A DNA stretch of 64,000 bases from Candidatus Desulfofervidaceae bacterium (GCA_027038965.1 JALWFG010000021.1:1-64000), one strand, 5' to 3'; counted from the stretch's first letter, positions 8,195 to 16,370 are shown. The notes: generated by a model from the sequence alone, not told the origin. Made by a program: numbers and translations.

Positions 8195-9441
8195 TTTATC
8201 CTCTCCAGTTCCCTTTCAAAGGCCAAAAGGGCAGCCGGGAAAGGACTTAAGGTGCGTTTTAAAACACCCTGGAGGAATGAGATGCAAATACCGTAATTGG
8301 TAATGGGCACTCCTGCCTCTTTGGCCATCTGAATACGGGTAAGCATTTCCCGCCGATTGATAACACATCCCCCACAGTGAATGACCAGTTTGTATTCGCT
8401 TAAGTTTTCTGGATAATCTCTACCGGCATAGATATCAATTTGGAGTTCTCCGCCTACAAATTGCCTTAACCAGCGCGGAATTTTCACCCTCCCAATGTCA
8501 TCTTCAATAGGATGGTGGGTGCAGGCCTCGGCAATAAGCACCTTATCTCTTGGTCTTAAGGCCTCAATATGAGCTGCTCCCTTGGCTTGTTCCACTAAAT
8601 CTCCTTTATATCTTGAAAAAAGGATAGAAAAGGTCGTAGCAGGAATCTCCTTGGGAGTATCAGCACACATCTTTAAGACCACCTGAGAATCACAAACAAC
8701 GACATTGGGTGGCGCCTTTAAAAGACTTAAGATATGAGCCAACTCCCTTTCTTTAACCACCAGTGCCGCGGCATCATTGTCCAAAGCATCCCTTATTGTT
8801 TGCACTTGGGGCAAAATGAGCCTCCCTTTAGGGGCCTCTAGGTCAATGGGCACTACCAATACGGCCAACCCGCCTGGGGGTAAGAGGTCCCCGATTAGGG
8901 ACGGCGGTTGTAAAAAATCGGCGGGACAAATCTCCAGAAGCTGAGTTTTTAGGGCATTAATATAGTCATCCCGATTTTCCTTATCTAGGGCAGAAATGAG
9001 AATAACCCGTCCTATCCGAGACCTTATTTGCTTAACAAATTCATCTGAAGGCCTTTTAAGGTCAATCTTATTAATAATGGCTATTAAAGGAATCTCTCTC
9101 TCTCGGGCCTCTTTTAAGATTTCCTCTTCATAATCGGTCCAAACCTCAGGTTCTAAGAGCAAGATGGCAATGTCGGCCCGATTAAACACCTTATAGGTCT
9201 TTTTAAGCCTTAATTCTGCCAGCATAGACATATCATCAAGTCCGGCGGTGTCTAAAAACACCACTGGTCCTATGGGCAAAAGCTCCATGGCCTTTTCTAC
9301 AACATCAGTAGTGGTGCCGGCTACCGGTGAGGTAATGGCAATATCCTGCCCCATGACCATATTTAAAAATGAGGACTTGCCCACATTGGTCCTGCCAAAC
9401 AGGGCAATATGAAGCCGATTTCCTCGTGGTGTCTTGTTCAT
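8185..9441 (-). CDS. hydF: [FeFe]-hydrogenase maturation GTPase HydF
   Basis: HydF is the GTPase scaffold that carries the [2Fe] precursor and passes it to apo-HydA. The 418-aa protein has an N-terminal Era/TrmE-like G domain (GRTNVGKSS at residues 16-24, DTAGLDD, NKID), a middle dimerisation domain and the C-terminal cluster domain with EACTHHP and IHCGGC, the conserved three-cysteine ligand set. Length is normal. It overlaps aspA by 4 nt and hydE by 10 nt. Its presence links the operon to H-cluster assembly rather than only to Hyp-type maturation. Confidence 0.97.
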   Translation of the reverse strand: MNKTPRGNRLHIALFGRTNVGKSSFLNMVMGQDIAITSPVAGTTTDVVEKAMELLPIGPVVFLDTAGLDDMSMLAELRLKKTYKVFNRADIAILLLEPEVWTDYEEEILKEAREREIPLIAIINKIDLKRPSDEFVKQIRSRIGRVILISALDKENRDDYINALKTQLLEICPADFLQPPSLIGDLLPPGGLAVLVVPIDLEAPKGRLILPQVQTIRDALDNDAAALVVKERELAHILSLLKAPPNVVVCDSQVVLKMCADTPKEIPATTFSILFSRYKGDLVEQAKGAAHIEALRPRDKVLIAEACTHHPIEDDIGRVKIPRWLRQFVGGELQIDIYAGRDYPENLSEYKLVIHCGGCVINRREMLTRIQMAKEAGVPITNYGICISFLQGVLKRTLSPFPAALLAFERELERIKCH

Positions 9442-10814
9442 CTCCGATACCCCAAGGCCGTGAGCTTATAGGGAGAAAGTGTCTCTTCTACCGTCTTTTC
9501 TCCCAACCGCTTTTTTAAAAAGTCCCTAAAATCGCCATGTCTATTTTTAAGAAACTCATTTACCAAAGCCTCAGCCTGTTTATACCCAATCAAGGGCAAA
9601 AAGGCCGTAATAAGGGTCAAACTTTTGCTAAAATATGCCTGACATTTCTCTTCATTGGCCTTTATTCCCTTTATATATTCGGTTAACCTGGCATTTAAGT
9701 TGATCAATAAATCCATTGATTCCAGAAGGGCATGACTCAGTAGGGGTAAAAATTCGCAAATTTGAAGGGTGGCCCGACTGGTGGCCTCAGTAATCAGAAA
9801 ATCATTGGCCATGACCTTAAGCCCAATTTGAATTGCTGCTTCACACAGGACTGGATTGACCTTACCTGGCATGATAGAAGAGCCTGATTGTAGGGCAGGG
9901 AGCCTAATTTCACCCAAGAGGTTTAAGAGCCTTAAGTCATTGCAAATCTTTATTAAATTAGAGGCATGGGCCTTCATAATGCCAGAAACCTCTACAAAGG
10001 GGTCAGCATTGGCTGTCTCTCCGGGGATATTTTCTCCTCGACAAAGACCAAGTCCTGTAATCTCTCTTAATTTCTCAATGACCAAAAATATGTAATCCCT
10101 AGGGGCCGTAAGCCCTGTGCCTACCGCAGTACCGCCAAGATTGACTACCCTAAGTCTTTCTTCGCATTTGAAGGTTCGCCACCTATCCCTGGATATGGCC
10201 TCTGCAAAGGCCGCAAATTCTGCCCCTAGAGTGAGAGGTACAGCCTCTTGAAGCTCAGTGCGGCCGATTTTCACAATGCTGGCAAATTCCTTTTCTTTTT
10301 TTTGGAATGCACCTTGAAGGCGGGCAATGGCCTCACTTAGAGTACGAAGTTTGAAGATGGCAGCGACTTTGATGGCAGTAGGATAGACATCATTGGTGGA
10401 TTGATGGAGATTGACATCGTGTAAGGGATGAACAATCTCATAATTCCCTCTTTGCCCTCCCAGAATCTCAATCGCCCGATTGGCAATGACTTCGTTTAAA
10501 TTCATGTTGGTAGAGGTGCCAGCCCCTCCCTGAAGGGCATCTACGGGAAATTGGCCGTCAAGTCTTCCCTCTATAATCTCGTCACAGGCAGTGATGATGG
10601 CCATGGCCTTTTTTTCTTCCAAAAAGCCAAGTTCATAGTTGGCCAGGCAACAAGCCTTCTTGACCATGGCCAGGGCCGAGATAAGGGCAGGATTTACTCG
10701 GGCAAAACCAAAGTCAAAATTTTTTCTCGCCCTTTCGGTATGAATACCCCAATAGGCATTTTCAGGGATATTCACACTACCAATTAAATCCTCTTCCTGA
10801 CGATAGCTATCCAT
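9438..10814 (-). CDS. aspA: Aspartate ammonia-lyase (AspA)
   Basis: Catalyses L-aspartate to fumarate plus ammonia. The 458-aa protein shows the aspartase/fumarase superfamily pattern: QGGAGTSTNMNLNEVIANRA, HQSTNDVYPTA, GRTELQEAVP and the signature GSSIMPGKVNP. A class II fumarase is the alternative. Aspartase is favoured by sequence pattern and context, since aspA genes are known companions of hydE/hydF/hydG in several anaerobes. It lies between hypC and hydF with 8-nt and 4-nt overlaps. An ammonia supply for the bridging azadithiolate amine is a plausible but unproved role. Confidence 0.88.
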   Translation of the reverse strand: MDSYRQEEDLIGSVNIPENAYWGIHTERARKNFDFGFARVNPALISALAMVKKACCLANYELGFLEEKKAMAIITACDEIIEGRLDGQFPVDALQGGAGTSTNMNLNEVIANRAIEILGGQRGNYEIVHPLHDVNLHQSTNDVYPTAIKVAAIFKLRTLSEAIARLQGAFQKKEKEFASIVKIGRTELQEAVPLTLGAEFAAFAEAISRDRWRTFKCEERLRVVNLGGTAVGTGLTAPRDYIFLVIEKLREITGLGLCRGENIPGETANADPFVEVSGIMKAHASNLIKICNDLRLLNLLGEIRLPALQSGSSIMPGKVNPVLCEAAIQIGLKVMANDFLITEATSRATLQICEFLPLLSHALLESMDLLINLNARLTEYIKGIKANEEKCQAYFSKSLTLITAFLPLIGYKQAEALVNEFLKNRHGDFRDFLKKRLGEKTVEETLSPYKLTALGYRR

Positions 10815-11061
10815 CCTTATGACAACACCCTCCGCTTGTTTTATCCCATACCCGGTTGATCAAATCCCAGGCCTCCTTAGTTTGTTCCACAAACATGGGA
10901 CAGGCCTTTTGAATGGCAGAACCGGCATGAACAATAACATAATCTCCCTTTTTGACCTCAGGCACAAGTGAAATATCTATTTCCTTTTCTACATTATTGG
11001 CCGTAGCAATGGCCTTTTTACCCTTAATTTGCAAAATTTGCATGGGAACGGCTAAACACAT
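10807..11061 (-). CDS. hypC: Hydrogenase maturation chaperone HypC
   Basis: HypC is a small chaperone that carries the Fe(CN)2CO group with HypD and delivers it to [NiFe]-hydrogenase large subunits. The start is set at 11061 because it yields the diagnostic N-terminus MCLAVP, whose Cys2 is essential, and is preceded by AGGAGG about 7 nt upstream; an upstream in-frame start would bury Cys2. The 84-aa product continues with typical HypC features (DYVIVHAGSAIQK near the middle). It overlaps aspA by 8 nt. Intact Cys2 suggests a functional Fe carrier, although no [NiFe] client is visible. Confidence 0.95.
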   Translation of the reverse strand: MCLAVPMQILQIKGKKAIATANNVEKEIDISLVPEVKKGDYVIVHAGSAIQKACPMFVEQTKEAWDLINRVWDKTSGGCCHKDG

Positions 11062-11145
11062 TTTAAACCTCCTCCTATGATTTTTTGTCACCAAACCCCT
11101 TATTACAAATTCTGATGTGTTACTCCCTTCATATTCATCTCGTCC

Positions 11146-12141
11146 TTAACAAATTCTTGGCAATTGTTCTGCCACCAGCATGGGCAATGGCCTTTTACCT
11201 CCAATAGCGGTTTCAAGATATACCTGCCCAGAAAAATCCTCTGTAATTTCACCAATAACAGCGGCTCGTTTGCCTTCTTTGACATCTTGCATCGCCGAAA
11301 CGGCTTCCTCGGCACATTCAGGGCTGACAATAAACACTACTTTACCTTCATTGGCTACATAAAGGGGATCAAGGCCAAGCATTTCACATATGCCTTTTAC
11401 TTCATTTGGAATCGGAAGGTTTTCCTCAAAAAGTTTAATGGCAAAAGGGCTTTGCTGCACAATTTCATTTAATACTGCCGCTACACCCCCCCTGGTGGCA
11501 TCCCGCATAAACTTTATGCCTTGGGGGCAAACAGCAGTAACCTTTTTAATCAAATGATTTAAGGGGGCACAATCTGAGACTAAATTTGGGATTGCAATAT
11601 CGTTTCTTTGAGCCATGATGGCCATGCCATGCTCGCCAATAGGCCCATTGATAATCACCTTGTCTCCAGGCCTTATCTGATGCCGCTGGGCTGGTTTTTC
11701 GAAAACACCAATGCCGGCAGTATTAATAAAAATTTTATCTGCCTTACCACTTTCTATCACCTTGGTATCTCCGGTAACAAACTTCACTCCAGCATATTCG
11801 GCGGCCTGACGCATAGAATTGAGAATGTCTTTAAGCACTTTCAATTCTAATCCCTCTTCCAAGATAAGGGCACAAGAAAGATAAAGGGGAGTAGCACCCA
11901 TTACCGCTAAGTCATTTACCGTCCCATTTACAGCCAGTTTGCCAATATCTCCACCCGGGAAAAATATAGGGTCCACGGTAAAGGAATCGGTTGTAAAGGC
12001 AATTTGGCTATTTACCTTTAAGATAGCGGCATCATCCAATTGAATGCTTTGGGGACCCAAAATTTCTTTAATGGTCTTGTTAATAAGTTCGTTCATCAAC
12101 TTGCCACCGCTACCATGAGCCGTTAATATCCTTTGAGACAT
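11146..12141 (-). CDS. hypE: Hydrogenase maturation protein HypE
   Basis: HypE dehydrates the carbamoyl group placed on its C-terminal cysteine by HypF, producing a thiocyanate that donates cyanide. The 331-aa protein is a PurM-like ATPase (AHGSGGKLMNELI, DDAA, FTTDSFTVDP, GTVNDLAVMGA, RDATRGG) and ends exactly in PRIC, with the terminal acceptor cysteine intact. It starts 4 nt after the TM1266-like regulator gene. An 84-nt gap separates it from hypC. Confidence 0.97.
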   Translation of the reverse strand: MSQRILTAHGSGGKLMNELINKTIKEILGPQSIQLDDAAILKVNSQIAFTTDSFTVDPIFFPGGDIGKLAVNGTVNDLAVMGATPLYLSCALILEEGLELKVLKDILNSMRQAAEYAGVKFVTGDTKVIESGKADKIFINTAGIGVFEKPAQRHQIRPGDKVIINGPIGEHGMAIMAQRNDIAIPNLVSDCAPLNHLIKKVTAVCPQGIKFMRDATRGGVAAVLNEIVQQSPFAIKLFEENLPIPNEVKGICEMLGLDPLYVANEGKVVFIVSPECAEEAVSAMQDVKEGKRAAVIGEITEDFSGQVYLETAIGGKRPLPMLVAEQLPRIC

Positions 12142-12145
12142 TTTC

Positions 12146-12394
12146 TTACTCCTTGGTAATCAAAACGGATTTTACTTCTACATCTTCTATCATCCCCAAC
12201 TTGCCAGTCAGGGCACCCAAGGTATCAGTACTACCTTCCACGATTAATGAAATGATGCTTAAATTTCTTTCCCTATAGGGTATGCCCATTCGCCCAATAA
12301 TGATATCGCCATACTGGCTTAAAATGTCATTAACCTGTCTGGCCACCTTCTTTCTATTTTTAACAACGATAATTACTCCGCCAATACGCTCCAT
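12146..12394 (-). CDS. TM1266-family [FeFe]-hydrogenase-associated regulator
   Basis: This 82-aa ACT-like protein (MERIGGVIIVVKNR, then ILSQYGDIIIGRMGIPY, LIVEGSTDTLGALTGKLG) belongs to the small family named 'iron-only hydrogenase system regulator' after Thermotoga TM1266, which co-occurs with hydEFG. The start at 12394 has GGAGG immediately upstream; a longer in-frame reading to 12448 would translate through the terminator hairpin and is rejected. There is no DNA-binding domain, so any regulation would be by ligand sensing or protein contact. It is the first gene after the terminator that follows hydB. Confidence 0.85.
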   Translation of the reverse strand: MERIGGVIIVVKNRKKVARQVNDILSQYGDIIIGRMGIPYRERNLSIISLIVEGSTDTLGALTGKLGMIEDVEVKSVLITKE

Positions 12395-12404
12395 CTTTAC
12401 CTCC

Positions 12405-12438
12405 AATAAAAAAACCCGACCACCATGCGGGTCGGGTT
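12405..12438 (-). terminator. Intrinsic terminator between hydAB and the maturation genes
   Basis: AACCCGACC (12413-12421) and GGTCGGGTT (12430-12438) form a 9-bp GC-rich stem with an 8-nt loop, followed on the minus strand by a T-rich run broken by one A. It lies downstream of hydB and just before the regulator gene. It probably reduces read-through so that hydA/hydB are expressed more than the downstream maturation genes, whose only obvious promoter is the one before hydA. Confidence 0.8.
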
Positions 12439-12513
12439 GTAAACACACATTGTCACAACCCTAAGGTTCAGGTATTTTAAAACCCTCCCCGCAGGCAACA
12501 CCGAAGAAAAGGG

Positions 12514-12888
12514 TTATCCCTCAAAGGGATAGCCTATCTTCAGGCTGTCAAAGGCCTTTCTGGAAAAAATGCCTTCTTGCTCCAGTTTTTTGACAATGGC
12601 CGAACGGTCTTGATACTCAGTATGAAGCAGTTTTTCGCTCAAATCACTCATAGGATGTCCAAAAAATTTTTTATAGGCATACTTAATCATGGGATTGTCT
12701 TGAGAGCAGCGAATTTCCATTTCCCGATCATGTTTATAAATCCCCTTTAATCTGTCCTTCATATAATCTGCCAGAGATTTAATGGCTGCATAGGCTTTGT
12801 TTGTGGCCTTTAAGCCCATAAGCAGGCCACCAGTGGCAATCATGCCGGCCTTAATAAATTGTCTTCTTGTAAATTCAATCAACCGCAT
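12514..12888 (-). CDS. hydB: Periplasmic [FeFe]-hydrogenase small subunit HydB
   Basis: The small subunit wraps around the large subunit of the periplasmic [FeFe]-hydrogenase and carries its export signal. The 124-aa product starts with a Tat signal (TRRQFIKAG at residues 7-15, hydrophobic stretch to about 30, AYA cleavage region). The mature part has the family pattern YMKDRLKGIYKHD and MIKYAYKKFFG. It starts 20 nt after hydA, consistent with co-translation and hitch-hiker Tat export of both subunits. The length fits the Desulfovibrio-type HydB family. Confidence 0.93.
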   Translation of the reverse strand: MRLIEFTRRQFIKAGMIATGGLLMGLKATNKAYAAIKSLADYMKDRLKGIYKHDREMEIRCSQDNPMIKYAYKKFFGHPMSDLSEKLLHTEYQDRSAIVKKLEQEGIFSRKAFDSLKIGYPFEG

Positions 12889-12908
12889 CTTTATCCCTCC
12901 TTTTAGGG

Positions 12909-14198
12909 TTAAGCATTAAGCAATTTGTTGCTTTCATAGTATTGCAGGCGTTTTTTTAGGCTGCCATACCAGCGCTTTAAGGCCCTTTCCATGGCTTCTC
13001 TTACACCAGGCAGGATAGGTTCTCCACCACCACAAACACAGCCACCAGGACAGGCCATAACTTCAATGAAATGATATGGAGACTTACCAGCCCTGACTTG
13101 GTCGCAAAGCACCTTGGCATACTTAAGGCCACTGGCCACGGCCACCCGGAGCTCTCTAATTTTGCCATGGGGAGTCTTTAAGGTATGAGGTAACCTTACT
13201 GTTGCCTCTTTAATGCCCTTTAACCCCCTTACGGCCTTGAAATCAATCACCCTCTTCTTTTCTCCATAGAGTTTCCAAACGGCAAACCTCAAAGCAGCTT
13301 CCATAACGCCACCGGTGGCCGCAAAAATAGTGGCTGCACCCGAAGAAGTGCCCATGAGAGGATCGGCCTTGTCCTCATGGCAATCTTTTAAGTCAATTCC
13401 CTTACTCTTAAGCATGTAAGCCAATTCTCTGGTAGTAATAGTGGCATCAATGCCGGTAATTTCAGGTCTCAAGCCTTCAAATTTTTTGGCAATGCATGGC
13501 ATGATAGAAACTAAATACATCCGACTGGCATCAATTCCGGCCTCTTTGGCCCCATAGACCTTACCTGCGCCACCGGCCATTCCAATAGGAGACTTACAAG
13601 AAGAAATGTGAGGAATAAGATCAGGATAGAAGGTTTCACAATACTTCACCCAGGCTGGACAACAAGAAGTAAACTGGGGTAAGGGTCTTTCAAGCTCCCC
13701 AGTAACCCTTTTAAGAAGCTCAGTGCCCTCTTCCATAATGGTCAGGTCGGCGGTAAATTCGTTATCCCACACCTTATCAAAACCAAGTCTTCTCAGGGCT
13801 GTAACCATTTTGCCATAGGTGCAAGTTCCAGGAGGATATCCAAAACACTCAGACAGCCCATATCGAATGGCAGGCGCCGGCACGGCCACGGTGTACTTGT
13901 TGGGGTCATCAATAGCTGCAAAGATTTCATCCACATAACACACTGTTTCGTAAATGGCTCCCGCTGGACAGTGGGTTAGACATTGACCACAAGCTACACA
14001 CAACCCAGGATGAACTACTTCCCTTGGGCCATCGTCCCCATTGCTTGGCCTAATGGCCGTAGTGGGGCAATACTCGCTACAGGTACCGCACTCAATACAC
14101 TTGCTCTTGTCCACCTGGACAAAGAACAAATCCGCGGGATCGGTCACCTTGCTACTGGGCACGATCCCCTGATACTGCACTCCCTCACACACTCTCAT
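12909..14198 (-). CDS. hydA: Periplasmic [FeFe]-hydrogenase large subunit HydA
   Basis: Catalyses reversible H2 oxidation. The 429-aa protein has two N-terminal [4Fe-4S] ferredoxin motifs (C34/C37/C40/C44 and C67/C70/C73/C77) and a complete H-cluster domain: TSCCPAW with proton-shuttle C179 and ligand C180, IMPCIAKKFEG with C235, and MACPGGCVCGGG with C383 and C387. It closely resembles the Desulfovibrio periplasmic enzyme and has no signal peptide of its own, so it is exported with HydB. It is the first gene after the promoter at 14259-14288. All H-cluster ligands are present, so an active site needing CN, CO and azadithiolate ligands must be built, although hydG is not in this window. Confidence 0.97.
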   Translation of the reverse strand: MRVCEGVQYQGIVPSSKVTDPADLFFVQVDKSKCIECGTCSEYCPTTAIRPSNGDDGPREVVHPGLCVACGQCLTHCPAGAIYETVCYVDEIFAAIDDPNKYTVAVPAPAIRYGLSECFGYPPGTCTYGKMVTALRRLGFDKVWDNEFTADLTIMEEGTELLKRVTGELERPLPQFTSCCPAWVKYCETFYPDLIPHISSCKSPIGMAGGAGKVYGAKEAGIDASRMYLVSIMPCIAKKFEGLRPEITGIDATITTRELAYMLKSKGIDLKDCHEDKADPLMGTSSGAATIFAATGGVMEAALRFAVWKLYGEKKRVIDFKAVRGLKGIKEATVRLPHTLKTPHGKIRELRVAVASGLKYAKVLCDQVRAGKSPYHFIEVMACPGGCVCGGGEPILPGVREAMERALKRWYGSLKKRLQYYESNKLLNA

Positions 14199-14221
14199 AA
14201 CAGTACCCCCTTCTTAAAAAT

Positions 14222-14251
14222 CCATTTTGGTAATACTAAAAACCAAAATGG
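14222..14251. promoter_or_regulatory. 10-bp inverted repeat at the predicted hydA transcription start
   Basis: CCATTTTGGT (14222-14231) and ACCAAAATGG (14242-14251) are perfect inverted copies with a 10-nt spacer. The repeat begins at about +1 of the predicted hydA promoter and ends about 24 nt before the hydA ATG. It could be an operator for a dimeric regulator spanning the start site, or a hairpin protecting the 5' end of the mRNA. No cognate regulator is identified. Confidence 0.7.
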
Positions 14252-14258
14252 TGCTACT

Positions 14259-14288
14259 ATAATAAAATAACTCAGTGCTATTTGTCAA
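14259..14288 (-). promoter_or_regulatory. Sigma70-type promoter of the hydAB/maturation string
   Basis: On the minus strand a perfect TTGACA (14288-14283) is followed after 18 nt by TATTAT (14264-14259). The predicted start lies at about 14252, giving a leader of about 54 nt before hydA, with the inverted repeat at its beginning. No sigma54 element was seen. Confidence 0.7.
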
Positions 14289-14654
14289 TAGAAAAGTAAT
14301 ACTTAGAGCGTTTTTATATAAATAAATGCAAAATAATCGAATAAAATGACAAATAAGTAGTAAATTAGGGATTAGATCAATTTTATTATTTTTTGCTATT
14401 TTCTGTTAAAAAACTTATAGATGGCTATAGAAGATTAGATGGCTATAAGAAGATAAAATTGGAGTCTTTTGTTTTGTTAAAGTCAACAGAGTCCACAGGT
14501 TTCACTATTTTTCAGCTATTAGCTATTGTCAAATGTTTTCTTACTTTTGGGAAACAATCCCTTGGGGGGGTAGCTGTAATAGTAAATTTGGGGGGGTAAC
14601 TGCAATAGTAAAAACGTTATTGATTGTTCAAAATTACTGTGGTATTTTAAAAAT
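14289..14654. other. Divergent intergenic region between hydA and the HDOD gene
   Basis: AT-rich noncoding DNA upstream of both the minus-strand hydrogenase operon and the plus-strand HDOD gene. It contains a 26-bp tandem duplication (14562-14613) but no convincing promoter for the HDOD gene and no open reading frame with a ribosome binding site. Confidence 0.7.
14562..14613. repeat. 26-bp tandem duplication with G7 tracts
   Basis: Two adjacent copies of TTGGGGGGGTAGCTGTAAT plus AGTAAA, the second reading TAACTGCAAT, differ at three positions. Each copy starts with seven Gs. It lies about 40-90 nt before the HDOD gene. It may be a tandem operator or slippage product; G-rich DNA structure is possible. 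Confidence 0.85.
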
Positions 14655-16370
14655 ATGGTGATTGAAGATAAAATTAAATCCCTTACCTTTCCTAGTTTCC
14701 CCACCGTGGTTTTGGATTTATTAAACTATCTTTCTACGGAAACAGCCGATATTAAGGGGGTAGAAAGTCTCATAAAGAGGGATTTGCCACTCACTACCGA
14801 GATATTGAGAATTGCTAATAGTCCTCTTTATGGAATGGGAAAAATCAAGGACATAAGACATGCCTTGATCCTTTTGGGTTTAAACACCATTAAATACATT
14901 GCTATTTCAGCGGCTGTAAGTACACTATTCAAATCTTCTTCCCTCGAAAAAGAGACAAGTTTTAATGTAACTGAATTTTGGGTCCATTCCATTCGAATTG
15001 GAACCATTTCCAAACTATTAGCCCAGCAAATTGGATATCAAGAACCAGATGCCCTGTTTGTTGCGGGATTGATTCATGACTTGGGCCGCTTGGTTTTGGC
15101 TCAGTCCTTTCCAGATGAATATAAAAAGATTATTGAAGAGGCCGAAAAAGACAAGGTTGCCTCTTATGAACACTTGGAAAAGGAGGTATTGGGGGTTACC
15201 CATACTAAGGTTGGGGGTAATTTATTTCGGTCCTGGAATCTTCCATCCTTCTTGGTTGAGGTTGCCGAGAAACATCATTTCCCCCTTTTGGAACTTTTGG
15301 ACATTCATGTTCAAATTGTAAGCATTGCTCATCTTATAGATGCCGTGCTCAAGCTTAGCCCAAGTGAGCGGCCTTTTTCTTTGGGACCTGTTTACAACTT
15401 GGTCTCTGAACTCTGGGATTTAAAAAGGGAAGATTTGAACGAAATTATCACTATCGCAGAGGCAGAAACAATTATAGCTGCTAAGAGTGTAGGAATTACT
15501 ATTGCTTCTTCTGAGTCTGGCAGGCCTCAATTTGAGAAGAAGAAAATTGAACAACAAACTGACTTTCTTTCCAAATTTTTTGTTTTTTGGAATATTTTGA
15601 ATGATTTAAAAGAGGACTCTCTAGAACATATGGGGAGATGTTTAGCTAAGGCCTTTTACTTAGCCTTTAGAGTAAATTATCTCGTGATCTTCATGGGCGA
15701 AGAAGAAAGATTAATAAAAGTTTTTCCTAGAGGAGATAAACTCAAAGGCACTCACTTTTCTTTAAGAGAAGAGGATAATCCCATAGTTCAGGCCGTTAAT
15801 CAAAAAAGAAGCATTTTCATTCCAAAGGTATTAAAACAACTCCAAGATATCCTTCCTGAAAATGCCACTCCTCCTTTTGTAGCCATTCCATTTTTTTACC
15901 ATAAAGACAGGTTTGGGGTAATCTTTTTAGAAAAGATTAGTTGTGACAGAAGAATCTTAAAGTTTATTGGCGACCAGATTGGGCTCAAACTTCAGGTCTT
16001 GGCTCTGGAAGAAGAGAAAAATCAGATAGAGAAGGAAAAAGAGATATTAGAACACACCATAAGAAAAAATCTAAAGCGCTTAATTGACTTAGAGAAAAAA
16101 GGGGCAACCTTAAAGACCGCCGCAGCCGCTACTCATGAAATTACTCAATTCCTATCAGTTATCCAAGGAACAGCAGAATTGTTGCTTAATAGTCTTTCTC
16201 AACAAGGTAAAATTGACGAAAGGCTTGAAAAAAGAATGGCGAAATTGTTTGAGGCTATAGAACGTATAAAAGACTTTTTAAGACACCTTACCTCTTTAAG
16301 AGAAGAAGAAATAGAAAGGAGTTGGGAAGACATAAAAACTTTGTTAAATTCTGATAAAATTCGGACTTGA
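14655..16370 (+). CDS. HDOD-domain signalling protein with GAF-like and HisKA-like regions
   Basis: The first 200 or so residues form an HDOD domain (LTTEILRIANSPLYGM, LILLGLNTIKYIAI, GLIHDLGRLVLAQ), a degenerate HD fold used in signal transduction. Residues about 300-440 look GAF-like, followed by a charged coiled coil (about 445-500). The C-terminal part, THEITQFLSVIQGTAELLL, resembles a histidine-kinase dimerisation helix with its histidine, but no ATPase domain follows before the stop at 571. It may thus be a phospho-acceptor or an oligomerisation partner. No ribosome binding site is obvious before the ATG. Ligand and output are unknown. Confidence 0.82.
   Translation: MVIEDKIKSLTFPSFPTVVLDLLNYLSTETADIKGVESLIKRDLPLTTEILRIANSPLYGMGKIKDIRHALILLGLNTIKYIAISAAVSTLFKSSSLEKETSFNVTEFWVHSIRIGTISKLLAQQIGYQEPDALFVAGLIHDLGRLVLAQSFPDEYKKIIEEAEKDKVASYEHLEKEVLGVTHTKVGGNLFRSWNLPSFLVEVAEKHHFPLLELLDIHVQIVSIAHLIDAVLKLSPSERPFSLGPVYNLVSELWDLKREDLNEIITIAEAETIIAAKSVGITIASSESGRPQFEKKKIEQQTDFLSKFFVFWNILNDLKEDSLEHMGRCLAKAFYLAFRVNYLVIFMGEEERLIKVFPRGDKLKGTHFSLREEDNPIVQAVNQKRSIFIPKVLKQLQDILPENATPPFVAIPFFYHKDRFGVIFLEKISCDRRILKFIGDQIGLKLQVLALEEEKNQIEKEKEILEHTIRKNLKRLIDLEKKGATLKTAAAATHEITQFLSVIQGTAELLLNSLSQQGKIDERLEKRMAKLFEAIERIKDFLRHLTSLREEEIERSWEDIKTLLNSDKIRT

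Noticed and set aside
11103-11138. An 11-codon ATG reading frame (MNMKGVTHQNL) between hypE and hypC on the minus strand
   Set aside because: It has a weak upstream AAGGACGAG, but the length is within chance expectation and no leader-peptide logic or family supports it.
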